From: Xanthomonas codiaei
GTDB lineage: Bacteria > Pseudomonadota > Gammaproteobacteria > Xanthomonadales > Xanthomonadaceae
Length of the DNA: 64,000 bases
Direction: 5' to 3'
NCBI RefSeq assembly: GCF_002939785.1
Contig: NZ_MDEC01000015.1
Location: 1 to 64,000 of the forward strand
The notes below the pieces were generated by a model. It was not told where the DNA came from, made no database searches, and was given only the letters and a program-made list of their open reading frames with translations. Of this stretch, positions 27,111-35,975 are shown in pieces (position 1 is the first letter of the stretch; every line of letters starts with the position of its first letter). A program made the position numbers and the translations under genes.

Positions 27111-27387
27111 CGACGAAGGCTGGAAGACGGCGAAGGGCGGCATCATGCCGCAATGTCCGGCGAGCGTCTTGTGCATGGACATGACATGCGGTACCGCATG
27201 GTGAACGCATGCGGTATCGGCATCGCCACTGGTGGTGCCGATACCGCAGCACACCGGCGCGCTGGTCGCTGGCCAATCGCAGGTCAGGCACCGCCGACCG
27301 CGTGTGCGCGTGTGGCCTGCCTGCGCGCTGCCGGCGCGGGCGCGAGGACTTCGGCGTTGGCAGCGCGCAGGCGCTGCGTCGGCGTTT

Positions 27388-28200
27388 TCAGGGGGCAAAG
27401 ACCACCTTGCGGTAGCCCTGCGCCACCCGCAGCAGTGCGGTGGCCTTGGCCTTCCACTGCGCGCTGCGCTGCTGCTTCTGTGCCTGGGTCAGCGGCGCGT
27501 CGATGGTGCTGGTGAACACGATCTGCTCCGGTGCTGCATGGAAGAACTTGTCCTGGATGCAGGCCGCCGGGGAGAGCTGGTAGGTGGCCAGCCGGTGCGC
27601 CACAGGCGACTCGTTCCAACCGAACAGAAAGATATCGGCCATGGTGTGCCAGCGCGCATCGGCGGCAAGCAGCACCCGCGCCGCCTCGCGGCTGATGATC
27701 AGCGCGCCGGCACAGACCGGCCAGCAATGCTGGTGGCGCGATGGCCGTACCAGGCGCAATTGACGGCCGGCAATCTCGGTCACCTTGGCATCGAGCTTGA
27801 TCCGGTTATAGGACGGTTCCAGCCGCACGATGCTGGTGCCGAGCGGGAGCCAGTCGGTGCTGCGCAACAGCGCCGGCAATGCATCGGACAGATGCATGTC
27901 GTCTTCGAAGATGGCGGCATAGGCATCGTCGGACTCGGCGGCGATGCGCCAGGCCGCCTGGTGGCTCAGGAAGCAGCCGATGTTGGAGGCGGTCCAGCGA
28001 CGCGGGCCGCTGCTATAGCCATCGCCGGATCCTTGCAGCGGGCGCTCTCGCACGAACGCGGCGATCTGCTCCGGCGTCAAGGTCGCGCCATCGACCGCGG
28101 GCAGCCGTTCGAACGCCAAACCCAGCGCCTGGAACCGCGCCGACATCGCCTGCAGCCGGTCACCGCTGCGCTGCATGTTGATGAGGTAGGACTTGATCAC
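27388..28200 (-). CDS. Glycosyltransferase family 25 (LPS-type galactosyltransferase)
   Basis: A 270-residue protein. The start MIKSYLINMQRSGDRLQAM, the central IGCFLSHQAAWRIA and AIFEDDMHLSDAL with its acidic EDD metal-binding motif, and PVCAGALIISREAARVLL are hallmarks of GT25. These enzymes add sugars (often galactose) to lipopolysaccharide or similar polymers at the cytoplasmic face. The GTG at 28200 has GGAG seven bases upstream. The gene stands apart from any LPS cluster and is divergent from hemD. Confidence 0.9.
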   Translation of the reverse strand: MIKSYLINMQRSGDRLQAMSARFQALGLAFERLPAVDGATLTPEQIAAFVRERPLQGSGDGYSSGPRRWTASNIGCFLSHQAAWRIAAESDDAYAAIFEDDMHLSDALPALLRSTDWLPLGTSIVRLEPSYNRIKLDAKVTEIAGRQLRLVRPSRHQHCWPVCAGALIISREAARVLLAADARWHTMADIFLFGWNESPVAHRLATYQLSPAACIQDKFFHAAPEQIVFTSTIDAPLTQAQKQQRSAQWKAKATALLRVAQGYRKVVFAP

Positions 28201-28411
28201 GGCGCCACTCCAGCTCGGTTGTCGTGGCGGATCGTGGCGCGATCGGGCGGATTTGCAAGAGGGGAGGAAATGAGATGCTGGTCTCACAAGTGATTCGCAC
28301 TGCGCTGGACCGCTGTGCACACCTCGTGCGCCTGTGCCGGCCCGGCTGGTGGCCACCCGAATGCCCAGCGCCCAGGCGCGCACGACAGCGATGCTCTCGC
28401 ATAATCGCGGC

Positions 28412-29182
28412 ATGACCCGTACGTCCACCGCCAGCTGGACCCTGATTTCGCTGCGCCCCAGCGGCGAGCATGCGCCGCTGCGACGGGCCGCCGCACGTCA
28501 CGGCGGGCGCGTGCTCGCGCTGTCGCCATGGAGGCTGCAGACCAACGACACCGCGCCGGCGCGCAGCGCGTTGCAGCAGGCCTTGCAGGCACCTGTCGTG
28601 GTGTTCACCAGCCCCGCCTCGGTGCAGGCGGCGCAGCGGCTCGCACCCTTGCGCCGGCCGCCGCAGGCGCACTGGGTCAGCGTGGGCGAAGGCACCGCAC
28701 GCGCGCTGCATGCCTGCGGCGTCGAGGCGGTGATACGCCCGGCCCGCATGGACAGCGAAGGCCTGCTCGCGCTGCCGCTGTTGCAGCCGCCACTGCACAC
28801 GGTGGGGCTGATCACCGCACCCGGGGGCCGCGGCATGCTCGCGCCGGCGCTGGAGCAGCGCGGCGCCCGCATCCTGCGCGCGGAGGTGTATCAGCGTGTT
28901 GCGTTGCCTCTGCGCCGCACGGCGGTGCAGGCGCTGGCGGCGGCACTGCCGCGCAGCGTGCTGGCGCTGAGCAGTGGCGAGGCGCTGGCGCTGGTCCTGC
29001 AGCAACTGCCAAGCGCGCTGGTGGAGACATGGCGGCAACGTCCGGTGGTCGCCTCCAGCGAGCGCATGTGCGCGTCCGCGCTGGCAGCTGGATTCGATCA
29101 TGTGGTGCGTGCCGACGGCCCCCTGCCAGCGCAGTTGGCCGAAGCCGCCGCTGCAGTCATGACATCGCCGCGACCTTGCTGA
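28412..29182 (+). CDS. hemD: Uroporphyrinogen-III synthase
   Basis: A 256-residue enzyme that cyclises hydroxymethylbilane to uroporphyrinogen III in haem synthesis. HemD is poorly conserved; the supporting features are the two-domain layout, VVVFTSPASVQAA, WVSVGEGTARALHACGV, the LITAPGGRGMLAPALEQRGA region and VLALSSGEALALVLQQL. The hemX and hemY genes that follow in the same direction confirm it. The ATG at 28412 starts MTRTSTASWTLISLRPSG. Confidence 0.9.
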   Translation: MTRTSTASWTLISLRPSGEHAPLRRAAARHGGRVLALSPWRLQTNDTAPARSALQQALQAPVVVFTSPASVQAAQRLAPLRRPPQAHWVSVGEGTARALHACGVEAVIRPARMDSEGLLALPLLQPPLHTVGLITAPGGRGMLAPALEQRGARILRAEVYQRVALPLRRTAVQALAAALPRSVLALSSGEALALVLQQLPSALVETWRQRPVVASSERMCASALAAGFDHVVRADGPLPAQLAEAAAAVMTSPRPC

Positions 29183-29285
29183 ACTGCGAACTCGAGCGCG
29201 GCTTGCAGGCGTCCGCCGACGCACGCCATGCTGTGGCCGATGACTGCGGCGCCCGCGCCTGTGGCGACCATCCGAGGATGTGCGA

Positions 29286-30263
29286 ATGACCGAAATGCCC
29301 GCTCCCGCGCGACGCGTTCCCTGGGCCTGGCTGCTGCTGGCGATCGCCGTGCTGGCCGTGGGCGTGGCGCTGTTCCTCGGCTGGCGTGCATGGCAGGGCT
29401 ATCACGCCGCGCAGGTGCAGGCGGCACAGGCGCAGCAACAGCGCTGGGACGGTACGCAGCAGCTGCTGGAGACGCTGCGGCGCGATCAACGGCTGGCCAA
29501 CGAGCGCCTGCAGGACGCGGCTGCCACCAATCGCGTGCTGCGCGACGAAATGCTGGGCCTGAGCCAGCGCAGCGCGCTGCTCGAAGAGACCGTACAGAAG
29601 CTGGCCGACCCCAACCGCCACGGCGCCCAGGCACTGCGGCTGGATGAAGTGGAACTGCTGCTGCGGCTGGGCCAGCAGCGGCTCAGCATTGCCGGCGACG
29701 CCGATGGCGCACGCCGCGCGTACGCGCTGGCCAACGGCGCGCTCAACGGCATCGACGATCCGGGCTATCTCAATCTGCGCCAGGCGCTGGTGCAGGAACG
29801 CGACGCGCTGGATCGCTTGGGTGCCGGCCCGCAGGCGCAGGTGGGGCAGAGCCTGGACCGCATCGCTGCCGATCTGCAGCGCCTGCCCGAGCAGACCGCG
29901 CAGGCCAGCGACGCGGGGCGTCCGTGGTGGCAGAAAGTGCTGGCGCCGCTGGTGGAAATCCGTCCCAGCCGCGGCGATGCGCTGCTGACCGGAGGCGAGC
30001 GCCATGCGGCCGGCGACGCGCTGCAGATCGAACTCAGCCTGGCCCGCGCGGCCGCCGAGCGTGGCGATGCGCAGGGCCTTGCCCAGGCGCTGCGCCGGGT
30101 GGACACCTGGGCCACCCGGCTGTGGCCGGATTCACCGCAACGCAGTCAGGTGCGCTCGCGCCTGCGCGCCTTGCAACAAGCGCCGCTGCGTCCGCAATTG
30201 CCGGAACTGGGCACCACCCTGCTGCAACTGCAGGCCATGCGTGAAGGGAGATCCACCCAATGA
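29286..30263 (+). CDS. hemX: HemX-type membrane protein of the haem operon
   Basis: A 325-residue protein with one N-terminal membrane segment (PWAWLLLAIAVLAVGVALFL) followed by a long coiled-coil region rich in Q, R and L and then a helical domain. This is the architecture of E. coli HemX, often mislabelled uroporphyrin-III C-methyltransferase; it has no methyltransferase motif. The ATG at 29286 has GAGG eight bases upstream; a GTG at 29280 is less likely. Its stop overlaps the start of hemY (ATGA). Confidence 0.9.
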   Translation: MTEMPAPARRVPWAWLLLAIAVLAVGVALFLGWRAWQGYHAAQVQAAQAQQQRWDGTQQLLETLRRDQRLANERLQDAAATNRVLRDEMLGLSQRSALLEETVQKLADPNRHGAQALRLDEVELLLRLGQQRLSIAGDADGARRAYALANGALNGIDDPGYLNLRQALVQERDALDRLGAGPQAQVGQSLDRIAADLQRLPEQTAQASDAGRPWWQKVLAPLVEIRPSRGDALLTGGERHAAGDALQIELSLARAAAERGDAQGLAQALRRVDTWATRLWPDSPQRSQVRSRLRALQQAPLRPQLPELGTTLLQLQAMREGRSTQ

Positions 30264-31525
30264 AAGTGTTGCGTACCGTGCTGATCCTGTTGGTTGCCGT
30301 GGCGCTGGGCGTGCTCGGCGCGCAATGGCTGTCGCACCAGACCAGCTACGACCTGGGCAATGTGGTGGTCAGCGTCGGCGGTAACGACTACCGCGCCGCG
30401 ATGCCGCAGGCGGCATTGATCCTGATCATCGCGTTGCTGGTGCTATGGCTGCTGTGGACCTTGATCAGCCTGCCGTTCCGTGTGTGGGGCAAATATCGTC
30501 GCAAGAAGGGCCGCGCGCGCCTGATCGAAGGCCTGCGCGCCGCCGATCACGGCCAGTGGCAGCGCGCCGAGCGGCTATTGGTCAATGCCAGCGAAGACGA
30601 GGAAGTCAGCGGCATTGCGTTGGCCAGTGCGGTACGGGTGGCCGATGCACGCGGCGATGAGGCGGCAGCCAATGCACTGGCCCAACAGTTGGCCGAGCGC
30701 GATCCCACCGCGCATGCCCTGCTGCAGGGCGAGCGCCATCTGGCACGACAGCACCCGATCGAGGCAATCAATGCGCTGGATGCCGCCGGTGCCCAGCCAT
30801 TGCCGGCGCGCGGCCTGCTGCTGCGCACCCATGCGCTGACCCAGATCGGGCGCGCCGACGAGGCCTACGGCCAGCTGGGCGCGCTGCGCCAGCAAGCGGT
30901 GCTCGCGCCGGAGGCCTACAGCGCGCTGGAGGCCACGCTGGCCGAACAGACCCTGCTGCAGGCCGGCGATGCCAACGCGCTGGCCGAACGCTGGGAAGCG
31001 TTGCCCAAGCCGCTGCGCACCCAGCCGGCGGTGGTCGGCGCCTATGCGCAGCGCGCCGCCGTGCTGCATTGGGACGACGCCGCCGTGCACAGCCTGGAAC
31101 AGGCGCTGGAGACGCAGTGGGACGAATCGCTGGTGCGCCTGTACGGGGTGCTGCCGCTGGAGAAATATGATTCGCGCCGTGCCAGTGCGCAGCGTTGGCT
31201 GACCCAGTATCCGGACAGCCCGGGCCTGCTGTTGACGCTGGCACGTCTTGCCCGCCACCAGCAGCAGTGGTCGCAGGCCGAAGAGTTCCTGCATCGCGCG
31301 CTCGCCAATGGTGCCGGCAGCGACGCCTGGGAAGAGCTGGGACACGGGTTTGCCGCTGCCGGCGATCTGCTGTCGGCCCAGCATTGCTACGCCAATGCGT
31401 TGCGCGCGGCGCGCGGCGAGCCGGTGATCGAGGGCATGCCGCAGCAGTCGCCGCGCGGGCCGCTCGTCGCGGTCGGCACCACGCCTGCGGCCGATCCGCT
31501 CGCACCGGACGATCGCCTGCCTTGA
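30260..31525 (+). CDS. hemY: HemY N-terminal-domain TPR protein
   Basis: A 421-residue protein with two membrane segments near residues 5-22 and 50-72 enclosing a small periplasmic loop, then a basic stretch (YRRKKGRARLIEGL) and tandem TPR-like helices. It is the proteobacterial HemY of the hemDXY operon, unrelated to the Bacillus protoporphyrinogen oxidase of the same name. Its exact role in the late haem pathway is unsettled. The start overlaps the hemX stop by four bases. Confidence 0.92.
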   Translation: MKVLRTVLILLVAVALGVLGAQWLSHQTSYDLGNVVVSVGGNDYRAAMPQAALILIIALLVLWLLWTLISLPFRVWGKYRRKKGRARLIEGLRAADHGQWQRAERLLVNASEDEEVSGIALASAVRVADARGDEAAANALAQQLAERDPTAHALLQGERHLARQHPIEAINALDAAGAQPLPARGLLLRTHALTQIGRADEAYGQLGALRQQAVLAPEAYSALEATLAEQTLLQAGDANALAERWEALPKPLRTQPAVVGAYAQRAAVLHWDDAAVHSLEQALETQWDESLVRLYGVLPLEKYDSRRASAQRWLTQYPDSPGLLLTLARLARHQQQWSQAEEFLHRALANGAGSDAWEELGHGFAAAGDLLSAQHCYANALRAARGEPVIEGMPQQSPRGPLVAVGTTPAADPLAPDDRLP

Positions 31526-31531
31526 CCGGCG

Positions 31532-31559
31532 TACGCCGCTCCCGGCCGGGAGCGGCGTA
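31532..31559. terminator. Perfect 28-bp palindrome after hemY
   Basis: TACGCCGCTCCCGG followed directly by CCGGGAGCGGCGTA is a perfect 28-bp palindrome, seven bases after the hemY stop. It has no T tract, so it may act as a hairpin terminator or mRNA stabiliser, or be a REP-like element. Confidence 0.6.
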
Positions 31560-31741
31560 AGACAGCGTTAGCGGGTTGGTATTGGCTGGTTGGCGGACTG
31601 TTACGCCGACGCATAGGATCGTCTGGCCGCTGCCATAGCTGCCTGCACAAGCACTCACGCAGCCGGTGCTGCACGCATGTTGGGGAACGGCTTGGCACGT
31701 GCAACCCTCCATGGGTGTGGGGTGCCTGACGCCAGATCCGA

Positions 31742-32287
31742 TCAGGCGCCGCGCCAGGCCGCGGGCGGTGGCGGCGGCAGTTCCTGTAGAAACGCATCGC
31801 AGGCCCCGAGATAGCGGGCCTGCCGATGACCGATCGATCGCGGCGACAACACCCGCGACCCCAGCCTGCCCACCAGCAGCATCGCTGCCATCGCCGCGCT
31901 GCCGATCACCCAGCGGAACTCGCTATGCAGCGACAGGCCGCACACCAGCAGCGCCAACACCGAGGCCAGCGCCACAGCGACATAGCGCACCCGGCGGCGC
32001 TCATGCAGGCTGCACAAGGTCAGCACATGCCCGCTGCGCTTGCGCAGCGCGATCGCCAGGATCAGATACGGCAGCACGCCCAGCAGCAGCGCGGCATAGA
32101 TCACCGGGTGGTGCCAATGAAAGATGTAGCGGCGCGGGGGCATATCCGCCGGCGCATTGCACTTCACGCAGCGCGGCGGCAGGTTGGCCCCTGGCGTGCA
32201 CACCAGCTCATCGCCCTCGCGCCACACATCGCCCTGCACCGGCGTCAGGTACAGGCTGGGTGGCTCGTGCGGGGTATCGTTCGACAT
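31742..32287 (-). CDS. Membrane protein with N-terminal CxxC pair, unknown function
   Basis: A 181-residue protein. Residues about 30-50 include CTPGANLPPRCVKCNAPAD, a treble-clef-like metal-site candidate. It is followed by membrane segments PVIYAALLLGVLPYLILAIAL, a histidine/arginine loop (CSLHERRRVRYVA) and two more hydrophobic stretches. This arrangement is common in small uncharacterised proteobacterial membrane proteins. No family name can be supported. Stands alone between hemY and the thiolase. Confidence 0.75.
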   Translation of the reverse strand: MSNDTPHEPPSLYLTPVQGDVWREGDELVCTPGANLPPRCVKCNAPADMPPRRYIFHWHHPVIYAALLLGVLPYLILAIALRKRSGHVLTLCSLHERRRVRYVAVALASVLALLVCGLSLHSEFRWVIGSAAMAAMLLVGRLGSRVLSPRSIGHRQARYLGACDAFLQELPPPPPAAWRGA

Positions 32288-32315
32288 CCATGCGTCCTTG
32301 CAGGTTGGGGATTCG

Positions 32316-32380
32316 GGATTCGGGAGTGGGGATTCGCTAGAGCGGGTTCGCGTTTGCGAATCCCCACTCCCGAATGCCCA
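32316..32380. repeat. Inverted repeat made of GGGATTC heptads
   Basis: The left arm (32316-32338) reads GGGATTCGGGAGTGGGGATT-CGC and its near-perfect complement is at 32357-32380, giving a long hairpin with an 18-base loop. The heptad GGGATTC is the unit tandemly repeated at 47634 and 53422. Confidence 0.8.
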
Positions 32381-32398
32381 ATCCCGCTGCGCAGCAGC

Positions 32399-33694
32399 CT
32401 AGCGCTCGACGATCGCCACCACGCCCATGCCGCCGGCGGTGCAGATCGAAATCAACGCACGGCCGCCGCCGCGTTCTTCCAGCTGCTTGGCGGCAGTGGC
32501 CACCACGCGGGCGCCGGTGGCGGCGAACGGGTGGCCAGTGGCCAGCGAGGAGCCCAGCGGGTTGATCTTGTCCGGATCGATCCGGCCCAGCGGCGCCTCC
32601 AGGCCCAGCCGGTTTCGGCAGTAATCCTCGCTTTCCCAGGCGCGCAGCGTGCACAGCACCTGCGCGGCAAAGGCCTCGTGGATTTCGTAGATGTCGAAGT
32701 CCTGCAGGGTCAGGCCCTGGCGCGCCAGCATCTGCGGCACCGCGATGGTCGGGGCCATCAGCAGGCCTTCGCCGTGCACGAAATCCACGGCCGCCACCTG
32801 CGCATCGCGCAGGTAGGCCATCGGCGTATGGCCATGCGCCAGCGCCCAGGCCTCGCTGGACAGCAGCACCGCGGCCGCGCCATCGGTCAGCGGGGTGGAA
32901 TTGGCCGCGGTCAAGGTGCCGCGGCCGGAGCTCTTGTCGAAGGCCGGGCGCAGCGTGGCGAGTTTTTCCAGCGAGGTGTCCGCGCGCAGGATGTTGTCGC
33001 GCGACACGCCGCGGAACGGGGCGATCAACGAATCGAAGAAGCCGCGCTCATACGCCGCCGCCAGCTTGTGGTGCGAGGCCACCGCCCATTCGTCCTGCGA
33101 ATCGCGCGAGATGTTCCATTCCTTGGCCATGTCCTCGCAGTGGTCGCCCATGCTCTTGCCGGTGCGCGGCTCAGCCACGCCGGGAAACTCGGGCTTGAGC
33201 TCGCTCAGCTTGAAGCCGCGCAGCAGCGCCTTGAGCTTGTCGCCGGTGGCCTTGGCGCGGTTGGCGGCCATCAGGCGCGCGCGCAATTTCTTGCCATATA
33301 CGATCGGCACTTCGGAAGTGGTGTCCGAACCGCCGCCGATGCCCGAATCGATCTGCCCCAGCGCGATCTTGTTGGCGATGGTGATCACCGAATCCAGGCT
33401 GGTACCGCAGGCGCGCTGCAGGGTGATGCCCGGGGTCAGCGGCGACAGGCCCGACGACAGCGCGGCCTCGCGGGCCAGGTTCCAGTCGGAGGAGTGCTTG
33501 ATCACCGCGCCCATCGCCACTTCGCCCAGCTGCTGGCCGTGCAGCCCGAAGCGCTCGACCAGCGCGCCCAGCGTGCGCACCGACATGCCCAGGTTGCCCA
33601 CGTCCGCGTATGCGGTGTTCTGACGACAGAACGGGATACGGACGCCGCCGAGGATGGCGACGGGACGGGCTGCGGGTATCGGTTGACCTGGCAT
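32399..33694 (-). CDS. Acetyl-CoA C-acyltransferase (thiolase, FadI-like)
   Basis: A 431-residue thiolase. Active-site elements are LQRACGTSLDS with the nucleophilic cysteine, IHEAFAAQ with the conserved histidine, GHPFAATGAR and the C-terminal CTAGGMGV with the second cysteine. The length and the GDHCEDMAKEW segment fit FadI-type beta-oxidation thiolases. It would cleave 3-ketoacyl-CoA in fatty-acid degradation, or run in reverse. No FadJ partner is adjacent. The ATG at 33694 starts MPGQPIPAARPVAILGG; the longer open frame upstream is spurious. Confidence 0.93.
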   Translation of the reverse strand: MPGQPIPAARPVAILGGVRIPFCRQNTAYADVGNLGMSVRTLGALVERFGLHGQQLGEVAMGAVIKHSSDWNLAREAALSSGLSPLTPGITLQRACGTSLDSVITIANKIALGQIDSGIGGGSDTTSEVPIVYGKKLRARLMAANRAKATGDKLKALLRGFKLSELKPEFPGVAEPRTGKSMGDHCEDMAKEWNISRDSQDEWAVASHHKLAAAYERGFFDSLIAPFRGVSRDNILRADTSLEKLATLRPAFDKSSGRGTLTAANSTPLTDGAAAVLLSSEAWALAHGHTPMAYLRDAQVAAVDFVHGEGLLMAPTIAVPQMLARQGLTLQDFDIYEIHEAFAAQVLCTLRAWESEDYCRNRLGLEAPLGRIDPDKINPLGSSLATGHPFAATGARVVATAAKQLEERGGGRALISICTAGGMGVVAIVER

Positions 33695-33782
33695 GAAGGA
33701 CTCGGGGACATGGCCTGCACAGGGCCGGCAGGCATAATAGAGGCAGTGTAGCTTCGACCCCGTGATGGGCCAACCGCGAATC

Positions 33783-34667
33783 ATGAGCAAGACCGAACAC
33801 GGCGTGACCGCCATGGGTGTGCTGGCGCTGGAACTGACCGGCGGCACCGCCCCCGAGCGCGGCGCCCTGCCGCCCGAGCAGGCCGGCATGCTGGCCGAGC
33901 GGATCGGCCGCGACCTGGCGCAATGGATCCCCGAAGTGCGCGAGCTCGAGCTCAGCGTGGCCATGGCGCACTTCGACCCGGCTGAAGTGCTGCGCCCGGG
34001 CTGGCCGCTGCACCGCCGGCTGGAAGAACTGCATGCCCGCGCCCCGGGCCGCGAGCAGGGCCCGCGGGTGCTGGCCTTCGGCGCCGATGCGCAGGGCGAG
34101 GTTCCGCTGCCGTTCCAGGCCGACGCGCAACTCACCGGCGGCGGGCTGCGCGTGTTGCCGTTCCTGCTCACCGGCGATGCGCAGATCGTGGCCACCGTGG
34201 CCGAGGCGATGGAAGAGGTGCTGCTGGCCCAGGGCATGGCCCAGGCCGACACCGCGCTGCTGGCGCAGGAGAGCTTCGGCGCGCGCATCGAGCATGCGCG
34301 CTACCTCACCGCCCACGATCTGGCGGCGATGATCTCGATGCAGTACGACAACCAGGGCCTGGCACCGCTGTGGCCGTTGATCGAGGCAGCCCTGCTCGCG
34401 CCCACCAGCGAAGAATGGCTGGAGCAGGCGCCGGAGCCGGTACTGCGCTACGTCGATGGCGAAGTGCGCATTGCCCTGTTCGATCCGGCAGGCTGGTGCG
34501 ACTACTACGCGCACGACCGCGAACACTGCGAGCGCCTGCGTGGGGTCTACGAACAATTCCTCTCGCGCCAGCGGCAGATGGCCGCGGTGCTGGAGGCGCA
34601 CGGCCTGCCGGTGCTGTATGTGCATGTGGAGCCGGACCAGGATCCGCGGCAGGCGCTGGCTGCGTAA
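33783..34667 (+). CDS. Protein of unknown function, 294 residues
   Basis: A soluble, acidic protein starting MSKTEHGVTAMGVLALELTGG. Predicted mixed alpha/beta; recognisable stretches include LPFLLTGDAQIVATVAEAMEE, HARYLTAHDLAAMISMQYDN and GWCDYYAHDREHCERLRGVYE. No signal peptide or membrane segment and no catalytic motif I recognise. It is divergent from the thiolase, separated by 88 bases, so a shared regulatory region is likely. Codon use is typical of the genome. An in-frame start 21 bases upstream is possible. Confidence 0.75.
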   Translation: MSKTEHGVTAMGVLALELTGGTAPERGALPPEQAGMLAERIGRDLAQWIPEVRELELSVAMAHFDPAEVLRPGWPLHRRLEELHARAPGREQGPRVLAFGADAQGEVPLPFQADAQLTGGGLRVLPFLLTGDAQIVATVAEAMEEVLLAQGMAQADTALLAQESFGARIEHARYLTAHDLAAMISMQYDNQGLAPLWPLIEAALLAPTSEEWLEQAPEPVLRYVDGEVRIALFDPAGWCDYYAHDREHCERLRGVYEQFLSRQRQMAAVLEAHGLPVLYVHVEPDQDPRQALAA

Positions 34668-35901
34668 GCCCGACGACCCGCTCTATCGCTCCCGCATTGC
34701 GTGATTCTGGAGGCGGGATTTACGTGGCCGATGCAGCATGAAGCACGCATGGCCGCCTTCGCGGCTGGGTCTGGCAAGGTGTTGCAGCTTTCGTGCAGGC
34801 CGGCAACGCTGCCATCGTCACTTCGCGCGGCGGCACGATTCCGCCACAGGATCAGCCAGGACGTACGCGGCACCGGCGGGGCGGCGTCCACCGATGCTTC
34901 GCCTGCACGGGAAGCGCGTTCGCAGGCCCGCAAAGTACCTATCGGAGCCCGCATACGGTAACCCGGTGGCGGCGATGGCGTGTATTTCCGATACCCAGTC
35001 GGCACCTGGTCGCATCGGCGACGCCAGGCGCGGACCAAACAGCTGAGCGTTCGCGCGAACGATGACGCTGACATTGCGCGTTGCAACGCTAGCTGCATCT
35101 GTTGATGACGTCATGGAAGCATGGGTAGGATCGCCCGCCGACATGGCTGCGCGGGGATCGCAACGCGTAGCACGTGCAGTTGCAGACAGGCGTTGCAAAC
35201 CACGCTCTGCAACTCTTTGCACCTGGAGCGCCCGCGCGCATTGCGACGAGCTGCGCAGCGCACTGCGACGCTTGCCATCTCCAGCACGGCTCCTGCCCCA
35301 TCAGCAAGCAGTCGTCAGTGCTGGGGCGGACGGCGCGCAGGAATCGAAGTGGACGCGTGGCACATGCCGGTTCCGAGCACCGGCACGCCCTTCTGGCGAC
35401 TGCAAAGTAGTTGTTGGCTGCTCTTAGCCGTCGAACGATTCCAGATGGGGCGATACCCATCCTGATCATCAATCTCCCTACCTGCATGTCTTGGTCGATA
35501 TCACGCATGCATGGCCATGCCGGGCCGCGGTGGATCGCTCGACCGGGTGCGGCAGATGCCCCTCAGCGCACCTGCTCGTTTACGACATCACGTCTTCGCG
35601 GTGGAAATGGATGCGCGCCTAAGCATCAGGCACAGTCGTTACGCGATTCGACGGAAGCAGCCCGCATGGCGCCACGCTCAGATTTCCGATGCTGTGATCA
35701 CCACTGCGCGCATCATCGACATTGCCGGCCGACATATCGAAGCGGCTTCAGCACTCCGCAACGACGCGCGCGACAACCCAAACCATGACGTAACTGCACG
35801 CTGATTGGCGGCCGTTCTCTGCTGATGACCCAGCGCGAATCAACGTTACCGGGAACACGCAACCGCACATCGCGACACTTAGCTACTCGACCAACGGCCC
35901 T
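34668..35901. other. 1.2-kb region without a convincing gene, upstream of the effector
   Basis: Open frames occur in several phases, but all read as random compositions (C, R, H, S-rich) without domains or ribosome-binding sites. Base composition is somewhat lower in GC than the neighbouring chromosome. No insertion-sequence termini were recognised. It is best seen as the non-coding flank of an effector acquired by horizontal transfer, or as decayed DNA. Confidence 0.5.
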
Positions 35902-35957
35902 TTCGCCGCGACGCTTCGCCGAGTCTCGACTCAACCAGTACAGCTGGTCTCTATTCT
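35902..35957 (+). promoter_or_regulatory. PIP-like box and -10 element of the effector gene
   Basis: TTCGC at 35902-35906, eight bases, then TTCGC at 35915-35919; a -10-like TATTCT starts 32 bases later at 35952. The canonical plant-inducible-promoter box is TTCGB-N15-TTCGB with a -10 some 30-32 bases downstream. Here the spacing between half sites is N8, a variant I recall as described for the hrpF promoter. It suggests control by HrpX together with the hrp genes. Confidence 0.6.
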
Positions 35958-35975
35958 GCATCGAGAGGACACATC

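Noticed and set aside
35089..35508. 140-codon frame upstream of the effector, as a possible chaperone gene
   Set aside because: Type III chaperones are small and acidic; this product is basic and Cys-rich and does not lie directly next to the effector.
35895..35919. Canonical PIP box with N15 spacing for the effector
   Set aside because: The position 15 bases upstream of the second TTCGC reads CGGCC, so only the N8 arrangement is present.
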